Notes: generated from the letters alone by a model not told the origin. A DNA stretch of 64,000 nucleotides from Adlercreutzia sp. ZJ141 (GCF_011038965.1 NZ_JAAKEB010000004.1:121090-185089); one strand, 5' to 3'; shown: positions 17,348 to 26,370, counted from the first letter of the stretch. Program-made: numbers and translations.

Positions 17348-18553
17348 ATGATCGTACTCGTGGTGAATGCGGGAAGCTCGACGCTGAAAAGCCAGCTTGT
17401 CGACACCGAAACCAAGGCGTGCCTGATGAAGTCGAACGCGGAGAAGATTACGACTCCGGGCACGTTCATGAACGTCAGTTTCCCGCCGTCGAGCGAGAAG
17501 CATCATTTCGACATGGAAGGCGCCTCGCACGCCGATTGCCTGGACAAGCTGCTTGAAGTTATCTTCTCGGCAGAAGAATCGCCGGTACATTCTCTGGCCG
17601 ACATCGATGCCGTGGGCAACCGCATCGTGTCGGGCGGCGAGTTCTTCGACCGCTCCGCCGTGGTTGACGCCGACGTGCTGGAGAAGGTGAAAATCTGCGG
17701 CGAGTTGGCCCCGCTGCACAATCCGCCGGCGGCTTCGTGCATCGAGTACCTGATGAAGGCTGCGCCCGATACCCCGCAGGTTGTTGTGTTTGACACTGCG
17801 TTCCACATTGCGGGCATTCCGCCGAAGGCGTATCGCTACGCACTGCCCGAGAAGTACTACACCGAGTACAAGATTCGCCGCTACGGCGCTCATGGTACTT
17901 CGCACAAGTATGCTGCAGAAACCGCCGCTGCACTGCTGGGCCGCGACGTTGCCGATTTGAACATCATCACGTGTCATCTGGGCTCGGGCGGCTCGGTCAG
18001 CGCCGTGCAGGGTGGCCGTTGCGTCGACACCACCATGGGCCTCACGCCGCTTGAGGGCATCATGATGGGTACCCGCACCGGTTCGATGGATCCGTCTATT
18101 GTCACCTACATCATGCGTCGTGAGGATGCCACGCCTGATGATATGGACGCACTCATGAACAAGAAGTCGGGCATGTTGGGCGTGTCGGGCTTCTCCAACG
18201 ACTGCCGTGAGCTTGAACAGGCTGCGGCTGAAGGCAACGAGAATGCGAAGCTGGCGTTGGAAATGTACGTATACACGGTACAGAAGGCCATCGGCCAGTT
18301 CATGGCAGTGCTTCCGGGTACCGATGCTATCGTGTTCACCGCCGGCATTGGCGAGAATAGCGAGGAAATGCGCCGCGACATCTGCGAAGCTATCGCTCAT
18401 TTGGGCGTGAAGATCGATGCGGAAAAGAACAAGGGTCGTGGTATCGATCGCGTGATCTCCACTGACGATTCGCCGGTGAAGGCGCTGGTTATTTCCGCCG
18501 ACGAGGAAATGTGCATCGCCCGCGAAACAGAGGAACTGGTAGCCGCGCTGTAA
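17348..18553 (+). CDS. ackA: Acetate kinase
   Basis: A 401-residue ASKHA-fold kinase converting acetyl phosphate and ADP to acetate and ATP. Signatures: N-terminal VLVVNAGSSTLKSQ, central CHLGSGGSVSAV and MGLTPLEGIMMGTRTG, and C-terminal FTAGIGENS. It is the energy-conserving step after glycine reductase. ATG 17348 has GAGGTGAA upstream and gives the usual length. The gene has its own promoter and terminator. Confidence 0.97.
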   Translation: MIVLVVNAGSSTLKSQLVDTETKACLMKSNAEKITTPGTFMNVSFPPSSEKHHFDMEGASHADCLDKLLEVIFSAEESPVHSLADIDAVGNRIVSGGEFFDRSAVVDADVLEKVKICGELAPLHNPPAASCIEYLMKAAPDTPQVVVFDTAFHIAGIPPKAYRYALPEKYYTEYKIRRYGAHGTSHKYAAETAAALLGRDVADLNIITCHLGSGGSVSAVQGGRCVDTTMGLTPLEGIMMGTRTGSMDPSIVTYIMRREDATPDDMDALMNKKSGMLGVSGFSNDCRELEQAAAEGNENAKLALEMYVYTVQKAIGQFMAVLPGTDAIVFTAGIGENSEEMRRDICEAIAHLGVKIDAEKNKGRGIDRVISTDDSPVKALVISADEEMCIARETEELVAAL

Positions 18554-18617
18554 GCTTTGGTTCTAGCGAGGCTCGCCGGTGCTCGGCGAGCAAAACGCAT
18601 GACGCGTTATCTGGATA

Positions 18618-18653
18618 AGCCCCCCGAACACATGTCAGGTTCGGGGGGCTTTG
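18618..18653 (+). terminator. Terminator of ackA
   Basis: AGCCCCCCGAAC and GTTCGGGGGGCT with a 9-base loop, then TTTG. A second hairpin, GCTCGCCG with CGGCGAGC, lies about 45 bases upstream. Confidence 0.8.
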
Positions 18654-18879
18654 CTGTGACGGTAAGCTAGAAGTACGACGGTAAACCGGAAGTCCGCAAC
18701 TTTTGGAATATCTGTTGGGAGATTGAGTTATACCAGATCAGGCGTGGGGCAACTGCCGGTTGCCAGAGATTATCTTTGGTTCTATGGGAAAATGACCACA
18801 TAAGGTGGTGGAGTGGAGGACGGAGAAACCGTAGGGTGAAAGGCGAGACGTGACGAACAAACGGACGCGAAAGGGAACT

Positions 18880-19557
18880 ATGATGAACGTCGAGATCGCC
18901 CAGCGGCTTGCCGAACTGCGCCGCGCACGAGGGCTTTCCCAAGAAGACTTAGCAAACAAGCTGGGGTTGTCGCGCCAAGCTGTTTCCAAGTGGGAGCGCG
19001 CCGAGTCGGCTCCTGATATGGGAAACCTTATCGCCTTGGCTGACTTGTACGAAGTGACCATTGATGAACTTTTGCGCGTGAGTCCCGAGGTGGAAGAGAA
19101 CGTGCGTTACGAGTTACAGGAGTGTGTCAAGTCGACCGAAGAACAAACGAAAAATGCTGCCGAGACCGCCGAAAACAAGTCGCGCGAAGTAGCCGAGTGT
19201 TCACAGGCTGCGGCAAGTGTTCCCGAGACTGCTTCCGCGGCAAGTGTTCCCGAGACGCCAACCGCGACGAGCGTCCCAAAGACAGCTGCTGCGTCAGTGG
19301 CCTATCCCGCAGGTGTCCAGGTGAAGCCACCAAAAAGCCCGCTCCGTACGTTTCCCTACCCGTTGGTGTGCGTTGTTGTGTACTTGATTATGGGGTTTTG
19401 CTTCGGTTGGTGGCATCCAGGATGGATCATTTTTCTCACTATTCCTTTCTACTATTGGATTGTAAGCGTGATCGAGCGCGATCAGCAATGGCAGGCCGAT
19501 CACAGTAATGAGTCCCGGAAAAACAGCGGTGATGCTGGTTTTAGACCGCACTCATAG
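18880..19557 (+). CDS. XRE-family regulator with C-terminal membrane segments
   Basis: A 225-residue protein. Residues 5 to 62 are an XRE helix-turn-helix (LSQEDLANKLGLSRQAVSKWERAE). An acidic, Ala/Val/Pro-rich linker with SVPETA-like repeats spans about residues 95 to 150. Two hydrophobic segments follow near 170-190 and 195-210, with Trp-rich turns. It is a membrane-tethered regulator type common beside DUF4097 genes, and it lies 12 bases upstream of one. ATG 18880 is chosen over GTG 18850 for its AAGGGA site. Confidence 0.85.
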   Translation: MMNVEIAQRLAELRRARGLSQEDLANKLGLSRQAVSKWERAESAPDMGNLIALADLYEVTIDELLRVSPEVEENVRYELQECVKSTEEQTKNAAETAENKSREVAECSQAAASVPETASAASVPETPTATSVPKTAAASVAYPAGVQVKPPKSPLRTFPYPLVCVVVYLIMGFCFGWWHPGWIIFLTIPFYYWIVSVIERDQQWQADHSNESRKNSGDAGFRPHS

Positions 19558-19569
19558 GAGGGAATAACA

Positions 19570-20448
19570 ATGGCTAAACTTACGCGTAATACGCATATCA
19601 AAATCGTGCTCATTGTGTTGTTGTGCTTGATGCTCTGTGGTGGACTGGTTCTGTGTGGGAGGTTCATACCTCTATCGGGCGCTTCTGCGGCATTCCGTAG
19701 TTACGATCACAGTGGCAGTTTTGAGGTCGACGCAACCACGGTCAGCCGTATTGACTTCTCGTGGCTTGCGGGAAATGCAACGATTCGTGTGGTGCCCGAC
19801 AATCAGACGGCGGGTATGATTCAGGTGAGCGAAACTCGCAAAGACTTTGCACCCGAACTTGGTTGGTCGTTTACAGACGGTCTGCTTGAGATAGGTTACA
19901 GCCGCACGCCTTTCGGCGGCGTGGGAGGATGCGTACGTGCTGCTTTCGACGCAAAGGATGTGACAGTGCTTCTTCCTGTATCGTTGAGCGATCGTCTGGA
20001 AAGACTGAGTGTTGATGTCGCTTCAGGAACATATTCACTTGACCAAGTGGGCTGCCGGGAACTGGGGTTGTCGATGGCCTCGGGTGAGCTGTCGGCGTCG
20101 GGGTTTTCCTGTACCGATGCGGGTCTGGATATTTCGAGTGGGAAAGTGACGCTTGACGGGGCAATAGGTGGCGAGTTGGAGATAGACCAGGCATCGGGCG
20201 ATGTTTCGGTGAGCTGTGCGGGCGATCAGCCGCGCATTGCAAGCCTTGATGTGACGTCGGGTGTCGTTGCGCTCGAACTTAACCGCGCGCGAGGATTCGA
20301 GTTGATAATGGACAAGACAACAGGCTCGTTCAACTGCAACATGCCACTGGAAAGCACTTCCGACAACGCGCGCCGTGCGGGAGATGGCTATACGAAGCTG
20401 AACGTCAACTTGGTAAGCGGTACGCTGAACGTAATGGGCGTCGACTAG
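19570..20448 (+). CDS. DUF4097-family membrane-anchored beta-repeat protein
   Basis: A 292-residue protein with an N-terminal signal anchor (residues 10-35) and an extracytoplasmic domain of short beta repeats (SGTYSL, SGELSAS, SGKVTLDG, SGDVSVS, SGVVALE, TGSFNCN, SGTLNVMG), the DUF4097 pattern that predicts a beta-helix or solenoid. It is translated from GGAGGG in an operon with the XRE regulator. A role in envelope stress sensing is often supposed for such pairs and is not shown. Confidence 0.85.
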   Translation: MAKLTRNTHIKIVLIVLLCLMLCGGLVLCGRFIPLSGASAAFRSYDHSGSFEVDATTVSRIDFSWLAGNATIRVVPDNQTAGMIQVSETRKDFAPELGWSFTDGLLEIGYSRTPFGGVGGCVRAAFDAKDVTVLLPVSLSDRLERLSVDVASGTYSLDQVGCRELGLSMASGELSASGFSCTDAGLDISSGKVTLDGAIGGELEIDQASGDVSVSCAGDQPRIASLDVTSGVVALELNRARGFELIMDKTTGSFNCNMPLESTSDNARRAGDGYTKLNVNLVSGTLNVMGVD

Positions 20449-20488
20449 AGTGATTAAATTGGTTTAGTGGTTTTAGCAACTATCGCAA

Positions 20489-20512
20489 CTATAGTAAGTT
20501 TAGTAACTATAG
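20489..20512. repeat. Short inverted repeat after the DUF4097 gene
   Basis: CTATAGT and ACTATAG, 10 bases apart, within an AT-rich stretch of ACTAT-containing repeats. Confidence 0.35.
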
Positions 20513-20543
20513 CAAGAAGATAACGTCGTGTGGAAGTCACCTA

Positions 20544-20563
20544 TCAAATCGTGATTTGACAAA
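20544..20563. repeat. 20-base palindromic element, copy 1
   Basis: TCAAATC-GT-GATTTGA followed by CAAA. It contains TTGACA (20556-20561), a perfect -35, with AATAAT 17 bases on. An identical 20-mer lies at 23975-23994. Confidence 0.6.
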
Positions 20564-20640
20564 ACTAGATTTGAATAGAATAATTTGGCGTATCTTGCCA
20601 TGCTTTTCGCGAGGGAGGTTCATTATGCGGTTTATCGGGA

Positions 20641-21294
20641 GACACAACGCTTGGCGAGATAGCATCACGGGCCATGATCGATTCCCAAAAAGCAAATGTG
20701 TACCTTAAGAATCTGATGGAGCTTGGGTTGATGATGAGGGAGTTTCCCGTCGGTTCGAGTCTTAAGGAGCAATCCAAGGGTGCGCGAGGACTCTATCGCA
20801 TTGCGGATGAGTTCTTCCGCTTTTGGTATGCTTTCGTGTTCCCAAACAAATCCGATTTGGACATGATGGATGTCGACGGAGTGTATCAGTTTGACATTGA
20901 GCCACGGTTGGCGCAATTTTCCTCGTTGAATTTTGAAGATATCTGTCGAGCATGGCTACGCGAGCGGAACTGTCAGCGAAAACTGAGTTGTCGGTTTGGG
21001 GAAATTGGGCGCTTTTGGAATAAGCAACTTGAGATAGACGCGCTGGGTCTGTCGAAAGCGAGTGGTGATAGGCCTATTGGAGCCAGTGCTCTTGTGGGCG
21101 AGTGCAAGTTCGGGAAGAGTCTGGTGGGAACAGACGTGCTCGATGATCTCGACGAGAAAGCGTGTACGATCGGATTGCAGAACGTCGATTACTACCTGTT
21201 CTCTCGTGCAGGTTTTACTCCTTCCCTCAAAGCGCACGCTACTCAAAAAGCAACCCTTCATCTTGTATCGATCGAAGAGCTGTACGAAGACTGA
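20641..21294 (+). pseudogene. Remnant of an AAA ATPase with DUF234 C-terminal domain
   Basis: The frame from ATG 20674 gives 206 residues matching only the C-terminal part of DUF234-type ATPases: a winged-helix region, RIADEFFRFWYAFVFPN, and the nuclease-like EIDALG...VGECKFGK. The same frame continues upstream to 20641 with family-like GDTTLGEIASRA before the homology fades. The Walker A and B ATPase half is missing. It is therefore a truncated gene, though the remnant could still be expressed. Confidence 0.7.
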
Positions 21295-21328
21295 CCTGGG
21301 TGATATCAACGTGTGTTGCTCGGTGTTC

Positions 21329-22822
21329 CTACAGGGTGTCGAAGTATGCGGCGCAGGCGCGGGCGATTTCGGGAATGTCGCTTTCGATGATCGTGCGCGC
21401 GTCGAACAGCACTGATTCTTTCTTGATGCGCCCGATGATGGGCACCGTGTTCTTCGAGATGAGGTACTCTTCGCAGCTTTGGGCGCAACCGTGAGCAAGC
21501 GACATGCGCACGGCGAACGTGTCGATGTCATACATGGGAAGCGACCCGCCGCCAGCTCGCGCGATTTCGGGCACAATGTCGAACGTGGCGTTCTCGCTCG
21601 CTACAGCGCCTGCAAGCGCGTTGCACAGCGCCTGCGCGCGTTCTTTCACTGTGTTGGCAGATTCGGTGAGCATGCGCAACGTGGGAATACTGCGCATCGC
21701 TTGCTGAGGATTCAGATACAGGCGCAGCGTCGCCTCAAGCGCTGCGAGTGTCATCTTGTCAAGGCGCAGGGCGCGGGCGAGTGGGTTTGCTTTTAGGCGT
21801 GCGATAAGCTCCTTCGAACCCACGATAATGCCGGCTTGCGGGCCGCCGAGCAGTTTGTCACCCGAGAATGACACCAGGTCGCATCCGGCTTGGAGCGATT
21901 CGGCAACCGTATGCTCGGCGCATTCGCTGAAGCAGTCGAGATGCAGGAATACGCCCGACCCTTGGTCTTCGTACACGAGCACGTCAGGTGTGGAGATAGT
22001 CTTGGCGAATGAAGGGGTGGTTACAGACGCTGCAGCGCCGTTGTCGCTTTGCGCATGGCGACGCGCGTTTTCCTTGTCGGCAAGGGATCTCAGCTGGCGG
22101 ATGTCCACGCTTTCTGTGAAGCCAACCATGCGGTAGTTGGAGGGATGTACTTTCAGCAGCATGGCGGTGTCGTTGCTGAAAGCGCGTTCGTAATCGCTCA
22201 GATGGGTTTTGTTTGTGGTGCCAACTTCGACCATATGTGCGTTGGAGAGCGCCATAATGTCGGGCACGCGGAACGATCCACCAATTTCCACCAGCTCGCC
22301 ACGCGACACGATGGCCTCGTGCCCGGCAGCGAACTCGGCGAGCACCATCATTACTGCCGCTGCGTTGTTATTTACCGCCAGCGCAGCTTCGGCTCCCGTG
22401 AGCGAACAGATGAGGTGTTCCACATGGTTGTGGCGACTGCCGCGCGACATGGTTTTAGTGTTGTACTCCAGCGTGGAATAACCCTGGGCGGCCTCAACCA
22501 CCGCATCGACCGCTTCTTTGGCAAGCACGCTGCGGCCTAAGTTGGTGTGCACAATGACGCCGGTTGCGTTGATCACGTGGCGCAGCGACGGGCGCAGGTT
22601 GTCGAGCGCGCGGCTGCAGGCAGCATAGGCGATAGCCTGCGCGTCTACAGATGTTTGCGTGCCTTCCAGAATGCTGTGGCGCACGCCGTCAATGGCGCTT
22701 CGCACGCAGTCGACCAAGATGTCATGGGGCATGAGGGCTGACAAAGCGTCGACCTGCGAGTTCTTCAGAACTTCCTCAACAGGGGGTAGCGATCTTAGCA
22801 GTTCGGCAGTGCGTGCGTTCAT
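21329..22822 (-). CDS. selA: L-seryl-tRNA(Sec) selenium transferase
   Basis: A 497-residue PLP enzyme that converts Ser-tRNA(Sec) to Sec-tRNA(Sec) using selenophosphate from SelD. Signatures: HVINATGVIVHTNLGRS (about residues 82-98), NNNAAAVMM, and the PLP lysine K323 in SFSGDKLLGGPQAG. An insert of about 20 polar residues near 250 to 270 is not part of the core. ATG 22822 follows GAGAGG; the frame runs 110 codons further upstream through non-coding sequence and was not used. Divergent from fdhD. Confidence 0.96.
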   Translation of the reverse strand: MNARTAELLRSLPPVEEVLKNSQVDALSALMPHDILVDCVRSAIDGVRHSILEGTQTSVDAQAIAYAACSRALDNLRPSLRHVINATGVIVHTNLGRSVLAKEAVDAVVEAAQGYSTLEYNTKTMSRGSRHNHVEHLICSLTGAEAALAVNNNAAAVMMVLAEFAAGHEAIVSRGELVEIGGSFRVPDIMALSNAHMVEVGTTNKTHLSDYERAFSNDTAMLLKVHPSNYRMVGFTESVDIRQLRSLADKENARRHAQSDNGAAASVTTPSFAKTISTPDVLVYEDQGSGVFLHLDCFSECAEHTVAESLQAGCDLVSFSGDKLLGGPQAGIIVGSKELIARLKANPLARALRLDKMTLAALEATLRLYLNPQQAMRSIPTLRMLTESANTVKERAQALCNALAGAVASENATFDIVPEIARAGGGSLPMYDIDTFAVRMSLAHGCAQSCEEYLISKNTVPIIGRIKKESVLFDARTIIESDIPEIARACAAYFDTL

Positions 22823-23141
22823 AGTGGCCTCTCTTATGGCGCGGGTGTGCGAGCGGTAACGGAACGGATAACTTATCGCGATAAATACGTACGGCAAAGT
22901 GTAGCAATGTTCGGGGCGCAATGCCAGTGTTGCCGTAATTGAGGACAAATCACCTTCCGCTTTCCGTATGGAAGTCGTTCGCTTCGGCGTCGTATGTGCG
23001 TGATTAGCACGTGGAGGCACGAAGCGGGTAGCACGAAGCATTGCGTTGTGAGATGGCGCCGGTGGGCTGTTTTCGAAAGAGCTTGCGTGCTGGTTCGTGT
23101 ACCATGTGAAATCCGAGGGAGGAAGGGTTGGTGTAGGATCA
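22823..23141. other. Divergent selA-fdhD control region
   Basis: A 319-base gap without a supported gene. It holds the palindrome TTATCGCGATAA at 22873-22884, 51 to 62 bases ahead of selA. No strong promoter consensus was recognised for either gene. Confidence 0.5.
22873..22884. promoter_or_regulatory. TTATCGCGATAA palindrome upstream of selA
   Basis: A perfect 12-base palindrome preceded by ATAAC, so that ATAACTTATCGCG here parallels TTTAACTTATCGCG before grdX. Confidence 0.45.
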
Positions 23142-23945
23142 ATGGATGTCATCGACCGTCATATCGAAGAAGAAGTTACTGCATCGTATAAGGTGCGTTG
23201 CGTGAGCGCAGACGGGGCGGAAGTGGGCGAAAACGCCACGGTGCTCGTTGAACACAATCTGGATGTGTTCGTGAACGAGATTCTAACCATGCGCATCGTA
23301 TGTACGCCCAACCATCTGGTTGATTTGGTGGTAGGGAGGCTGTTCTCCGAAGGGGTCATTGTGGGCGTAGGTGACGTTGAATCGGTATATCTGTGCGAAC
23401 ACGGAACGCGAGCGCGTGTGATCTTACGTGATCGAGTAGCTGACTTCTCGAAGACCGGCGTTAATACGGTTCCTTCATGTTGTACGGGCAACAAGTCGTA
23501 CAACCACTACTTTGATGCCGATGACGCGCCCGAAAAGGTGGTTCCCATCGCGTGGGAACGTTCGTGGGTGTTTGCGGCTGCGCGTGCGTTCGCGCAGGAT
23601 TCGCCGCTGCACAAGCGCACGTTCGGTACGCATAGCTGCTATGTGCTGATAGGTGGTAACATCGTGTGCTGTCGTGAAGATTTAGGTCGCCATAACGCGT
23701 TCGACAAGGCGCTCGGTGCAGCCTTGCGTACAGGGGTTGATCTGCGGCAGGCGATGATATTCTCAAGCGGGCGCATTCCCGTAGATATGGTGATGAAGGC
23801 CATTCGCGCGGGTGTGCCAATGCTTGTCACGAAGGCGGTGCCCACCGACGCCACCATCGAGCTCGCGCGAGCCTACAACCTTACGCTCATCTGCTCCGCG
23901 CGGCCCGACAGCATGCGCGTATGCCATGATCCATTGGCAAAGTAG
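23142..23945 (+). CDS. fdhD: Formate dehydrogenase accessory sulfurtransferase FdhD
   Basis: A 267-residue FdhD, which passes sulfur from a cysteine desulfurase to the molybdenum cofactor of formate dehydrogenase. The paired cysteines are in VPSCCTGNKSY, and the family motif CCREDLGRHNAFDKALG and FSSGRIPVDMV follow. ATG 23142 follows TAGGATC. No formate dehydrogenase gene is in the window; its target may be encoded elsewhere. Linkage to selA fits, because formate dehydrogenases are commonly selenoproteins. Confidence 0.95.
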   Translation: MDVIDRHIEEEVTASYKVRCVSADGAEVGENATVLVEHNLDVFVNEILTMRIVCTPNHLVDLVVGRLFSEGVIVGVGDVESVYLCEHGTRARVILRDRVADFSKTGVNTVPSCCTGNKSYNHYFDADDAPEKVVPIAWERSWVFAAARAFAQDSPLHKRTFGTHSCYVLIGGNIVCCREDLGRHNAFDKALGAALRTGVDLRQAMIFSSGRIPVDMVMKAIRAGVPMLVTKAVPTDATIELARAYNLTLICSARPDSMRVCHDPLAK

Positions 23946-23973
23946 ATACGCGTCTCGTGTGTCAACAGTGAAT

Positions 23974-23994
23974 GTCAAATCGTGATTTGACAAA
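23974..23994. repeat. 20-base palindromic element, copy 2
   Basis: GTCAAATC-GT-GATTTGAC followed by AAA, 28 bases after fdhD. Identical over 20 bases to the copy at 20544. Confidence 0.6.
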
Positions 23995-24061
23995 TGTTGC
24001 TATAGTTTCTCCCCAGCGCTCCTTTTTCTGCGTACGCCTTAAAAGTGTAGAATATTTCAGA

Positions 24062-24083
24062 AATTCTTGCGTACGCAAGAATT
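24062..24083. terminator. 22-base perfect palindrome between convergent genes
   Basis: AATTCTTGCGT and its exact complement. As RNA it forms a 9-bp stem with a GTAC loop. It lies between fdhD and the nucleoside hydrolase gene, so it may be a bidirectional terminator without T-run, or a protein-binding site. Confidence 0.4.
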
Positions 24084-24212
24084 GCAAAAGCGCATTGGAA
24101 CTACTTGCGCTTCTTCTGTATGGCTCGCTATCCGTAATGTCGAATTCTTTGCATTTGGAATGAGCGCGGCTGTATCTTGTGTTTATGTGTCATGTTTGGT
24201 GTGTTACGAACG

Positions 24213-25265
24213 TCACATACATCCAGACAGACGAAGCGTACAGCGAAGTGCTGCTTCCCAAGCTTTAAACACGTGCTCTTTCAAACCGTTTGGGTCGGGA
24301 ATTGTGATGAGATTGACGTCTGCAAACTCGCTCGCGTTGCTGCTGGGGGCTTCCGCGATCTCGCTCACGTCGTTGCTTGCAGGCGCTAGCCATCCGTGCT
24401 CGAGGTGCGGCAAGCTCAAATTCATGCGATAGGGTTGCAGGTACACCATGTTCGGTGCGGCCAGCGCGACGGCAGCAAGCACGTCCCATCCGACAAACCC
24501 ATGGGTGTCCCATTCCTGACGCGCTCGCTCGAACCATGGAACGCAAGTGCGCTTAATGAGTTGTGAAGTGGGTGTGTCGTCTGTGGCAAGCCGGGCGATA
24601 AATTCATCGGCAGAGAAGGTGAGGGGCAGGCAGTTAATAGCATCGGCAATGAGTGCAGGTGTGCGCCAGGTGGCAGACGCGGCAAAGGTGGCAAGCGCCG
24701 CTGGCGCATCGGAGGCGAAGTTGAGTTCGTCCATCACGTTACCGCCTACGCGCAGCTCTTCGGTGAGACCTCCCATCAGCGCAATGCGGTCGAAGCGCGC
24801 CAACGTGCCGGGTTTTAGCTGTTCAGCTAGAGCCAGATCGGTGACTGCCCCCAGTGAGAGCACGGCGAGCTCAGTGTTGTCGGGGCGTGCTGCGCGCGCA
24901 GCTTCTATAAGGAGGTTCGCCGCTTCGCTCGCATGCGAGCTGCCTTCTGCGTGATACCCGCCAGCATCGGCGCCGCGCACAATGGGGATGTTTAATCCCA
25001 GCTCATCACAGAGTATTTTCGTGGCGTAGGTGGTTTCTTCCGTCGAGCTGTTGCCGTGCGTGGTGCAGATGGCGTCGATTTCCAGACTGCTTCTGCAGGC
25101 TTCCTTGGCGCTTTCGGCGCCGTCAAAGCTCTCGCTGCTTCCTTCGTTTGCTTCTGCCATCAGGAGCTTTCTGCCAAGCAGATACAGTAGCGCAAGGCCG
25201 TCGTCGATCTCCTTGCCAGGGATGCCCATGGTGTTGTCGCAAACGACAATGATGTGCCGGTTCAT
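24213..25265 (-). CDS. Nucleoside hydrolase-family protein
   Basis: A 350-residue member of the inosine/uridine-preferring nucleoside hydrolase family, which cleaves N-ribosyl bonds. The N-terminal Ca-site motif is stretched: D10 followed by D21 D22 (DNTMGIPGKEIDDG) where the family usually has DxDxxxDD. Later family features are ICTTHGNSS, IALMGG and the DAPAA/LNFASD region. It is the last gene of the minus-strand cluster that includes an ABC transporter. The altered motif leaves the substrate uncertain. Confidence 0.82.
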   Translation of the reverse strand: MNRHIIVVCDNTMGIPGKEIDDGLALLYLLGRKLLMAEANEGSSESFDGAESAKEACRSSLEIDAICTTHGNSSTEETTYATKILCDELGLNIPIVRGADAGGYHAEGSSHASEAANLLIEAARAARPDNTELAVLSLGAVTDLALAEQLKPGTLARFDRIALMGGLTEELRVGGNVMDELNFASDAPAALATFAASATWRTPALIADAINCLPLTFSADEFIARLATDDTPTSQLIKRTCVPWFERARQEWDTHGFVGWDVLAAVALAAPNMVYLQPYRMNLSLPHLEHGWLAPASNDVSEIAEAPSSNASEFADVNLITIPDPNGLKEHVFKAWEAALRCTLRLSGCM

Positions 25266-25310
25266 CAGCTACTCCTGTTCTCTGTCGTCACCCGCGTGTC
25301 GCGATGAAGT

Positions 25311-26366
25311 TTAGCTCCGTGTATCGTAGAACTGCTTGCAGATGCGGTCGATGAAGGGGATCGATACGTACTCTTGTATCTTCTCGAAAGTGTCGGCGTT
25401 ACTGAGAGCGCGATCGTCCTCGGCGTATTCAGTGTATGCCATCGCACACCAAGTAATGCCCCGCAGGCAGGTGACAGTGAGGTAGTCGTTCAGGCGCTCG
25501 CGCAGGCCGCGCGTGTCGAAGCGGCCGCCTACGGCAAGTAGGTACTCGTCTAAGAAGCGGCTGATGGCAGCATCGTCAAGCCAGGTATCGGTCTTCCAAT
25601 AGGTTGTAGTGGGAACGAGAAAATGGCCTAAGTCCTGTGCAGGGTCGGAAAGCAGCGGTTTCTCCCAGTCGATCAGGTAACTTGTCCCGTCGTCGTTGAT
25701 GAGGAAGTTCCCTGAGTTCACCTCGGTGTTTACGATGCATCGGGGGAAGTTGTCGCCGTGTTCACATTCACGCTCGACTTCTATGCAGGCGCACTCGCGT
25801 GCGGTTTCGAACATGCGGTCAACCTTTTGCACCACGTGCTCGTCGGCGTTGCTCCACGCGCGGTACGTGCAAAACATCTGCTCGCATTCTGCAACGATGG
25901 CACTAAGCGGGTGCGGGGGAGCGATCAAGCAGGTGCGGGCTTTGTCGGTAGGGGTTGCGTGAATGTCGGCCAAAATGCGTGCAGCTACCGCGAGGTCGGT
26001 TTCGTAGCGCAGAGGACGCCCTGGCAGCCATTCTTCGACACCGATACCTGCAGGAATGCGCTGCTTCGTGTCATCAACGTAGTATGAGCGCGGTGTGCGG
26101 CCCGATGCGTGAAGTGCGTCAAGTGCGTTCATCTCGTAGGTGATCTGCTGTTTGAGGTGCATTTGTGATCCCAGGTTTACGCGCAGCAGAAAACGCTTGC
26201 CGTCGCTGGGTCGCTCGAACAGATAGTTGACGTTGTACTCGCCTTGAGCGAATGGCGACAGCGTAAGTGGGGTGCTTTCCGGTTCGCCGATGGCTGTATG
26301 CAACGCGGCGTTGTTATTTACGTAGCGCTGTAAAATGGTGATGTCGCATGCGTCTGTTGGCTTCAT
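25311..26366 (-). CDS. Phosphotransferase of the APH/choline kinase fold with altered catalytic loop
   Basis: A 351-residue protein-kinase-like small-molecule kinase. The N-lobe has GEYNVNYLF and the lysine-region FLLRVNLG. The catalytic loop reads N213-TE-VNSG-N220 where the family has H-x-D-x4-N, so the catalytic Asp position is Glu215. The metal-binding Asp is D233 in LIDWEKP. ATG 26366 follows AAGGAG and lies 4 bases after the ABC ATPase stop, so the genes are translationally coupled. The substrate is unknown. Confidence 0.8.
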   Translation of the reverse strand: MKPTDACDITILQRYVNNNAALHTAIGEPESTPLTLSPFAQGEYNVNYLFERPSDGKRFLLRVNLGSQMHLKQQITYEMNALDALHASGRTPRSYYVDDTKQRIPAGIGVEEWLPGRPLRYETDLAVAARILADIHATPTDKARTCLIAPPHPLSAIVAECEQMFCTYRAWSNADEHVVQKVDRMFETARECACIEVERECEHGDNFPRCIVNTEVNSGNFLINDDGTSYLIDWEKPLLSDPAQDLGHFLVPTTTYWKTDTWLDDAAISRFLDEYLLAVGGRFDTRGLRERLNDYLTVTCLRGITWCAMAYTEYAEDDRALSNADTFEKIQEYVSIPFIDRICKQFYDTRS

Positions 26367-26370
26367 GAAG

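Noticed and set aside
22823..23152. N-terminal extension of SelA by 110 codons
   Set aside because: The extension reads through the divergent promoter region, has no family sequence, and the ATG at 22822 has a proper ribosome site.
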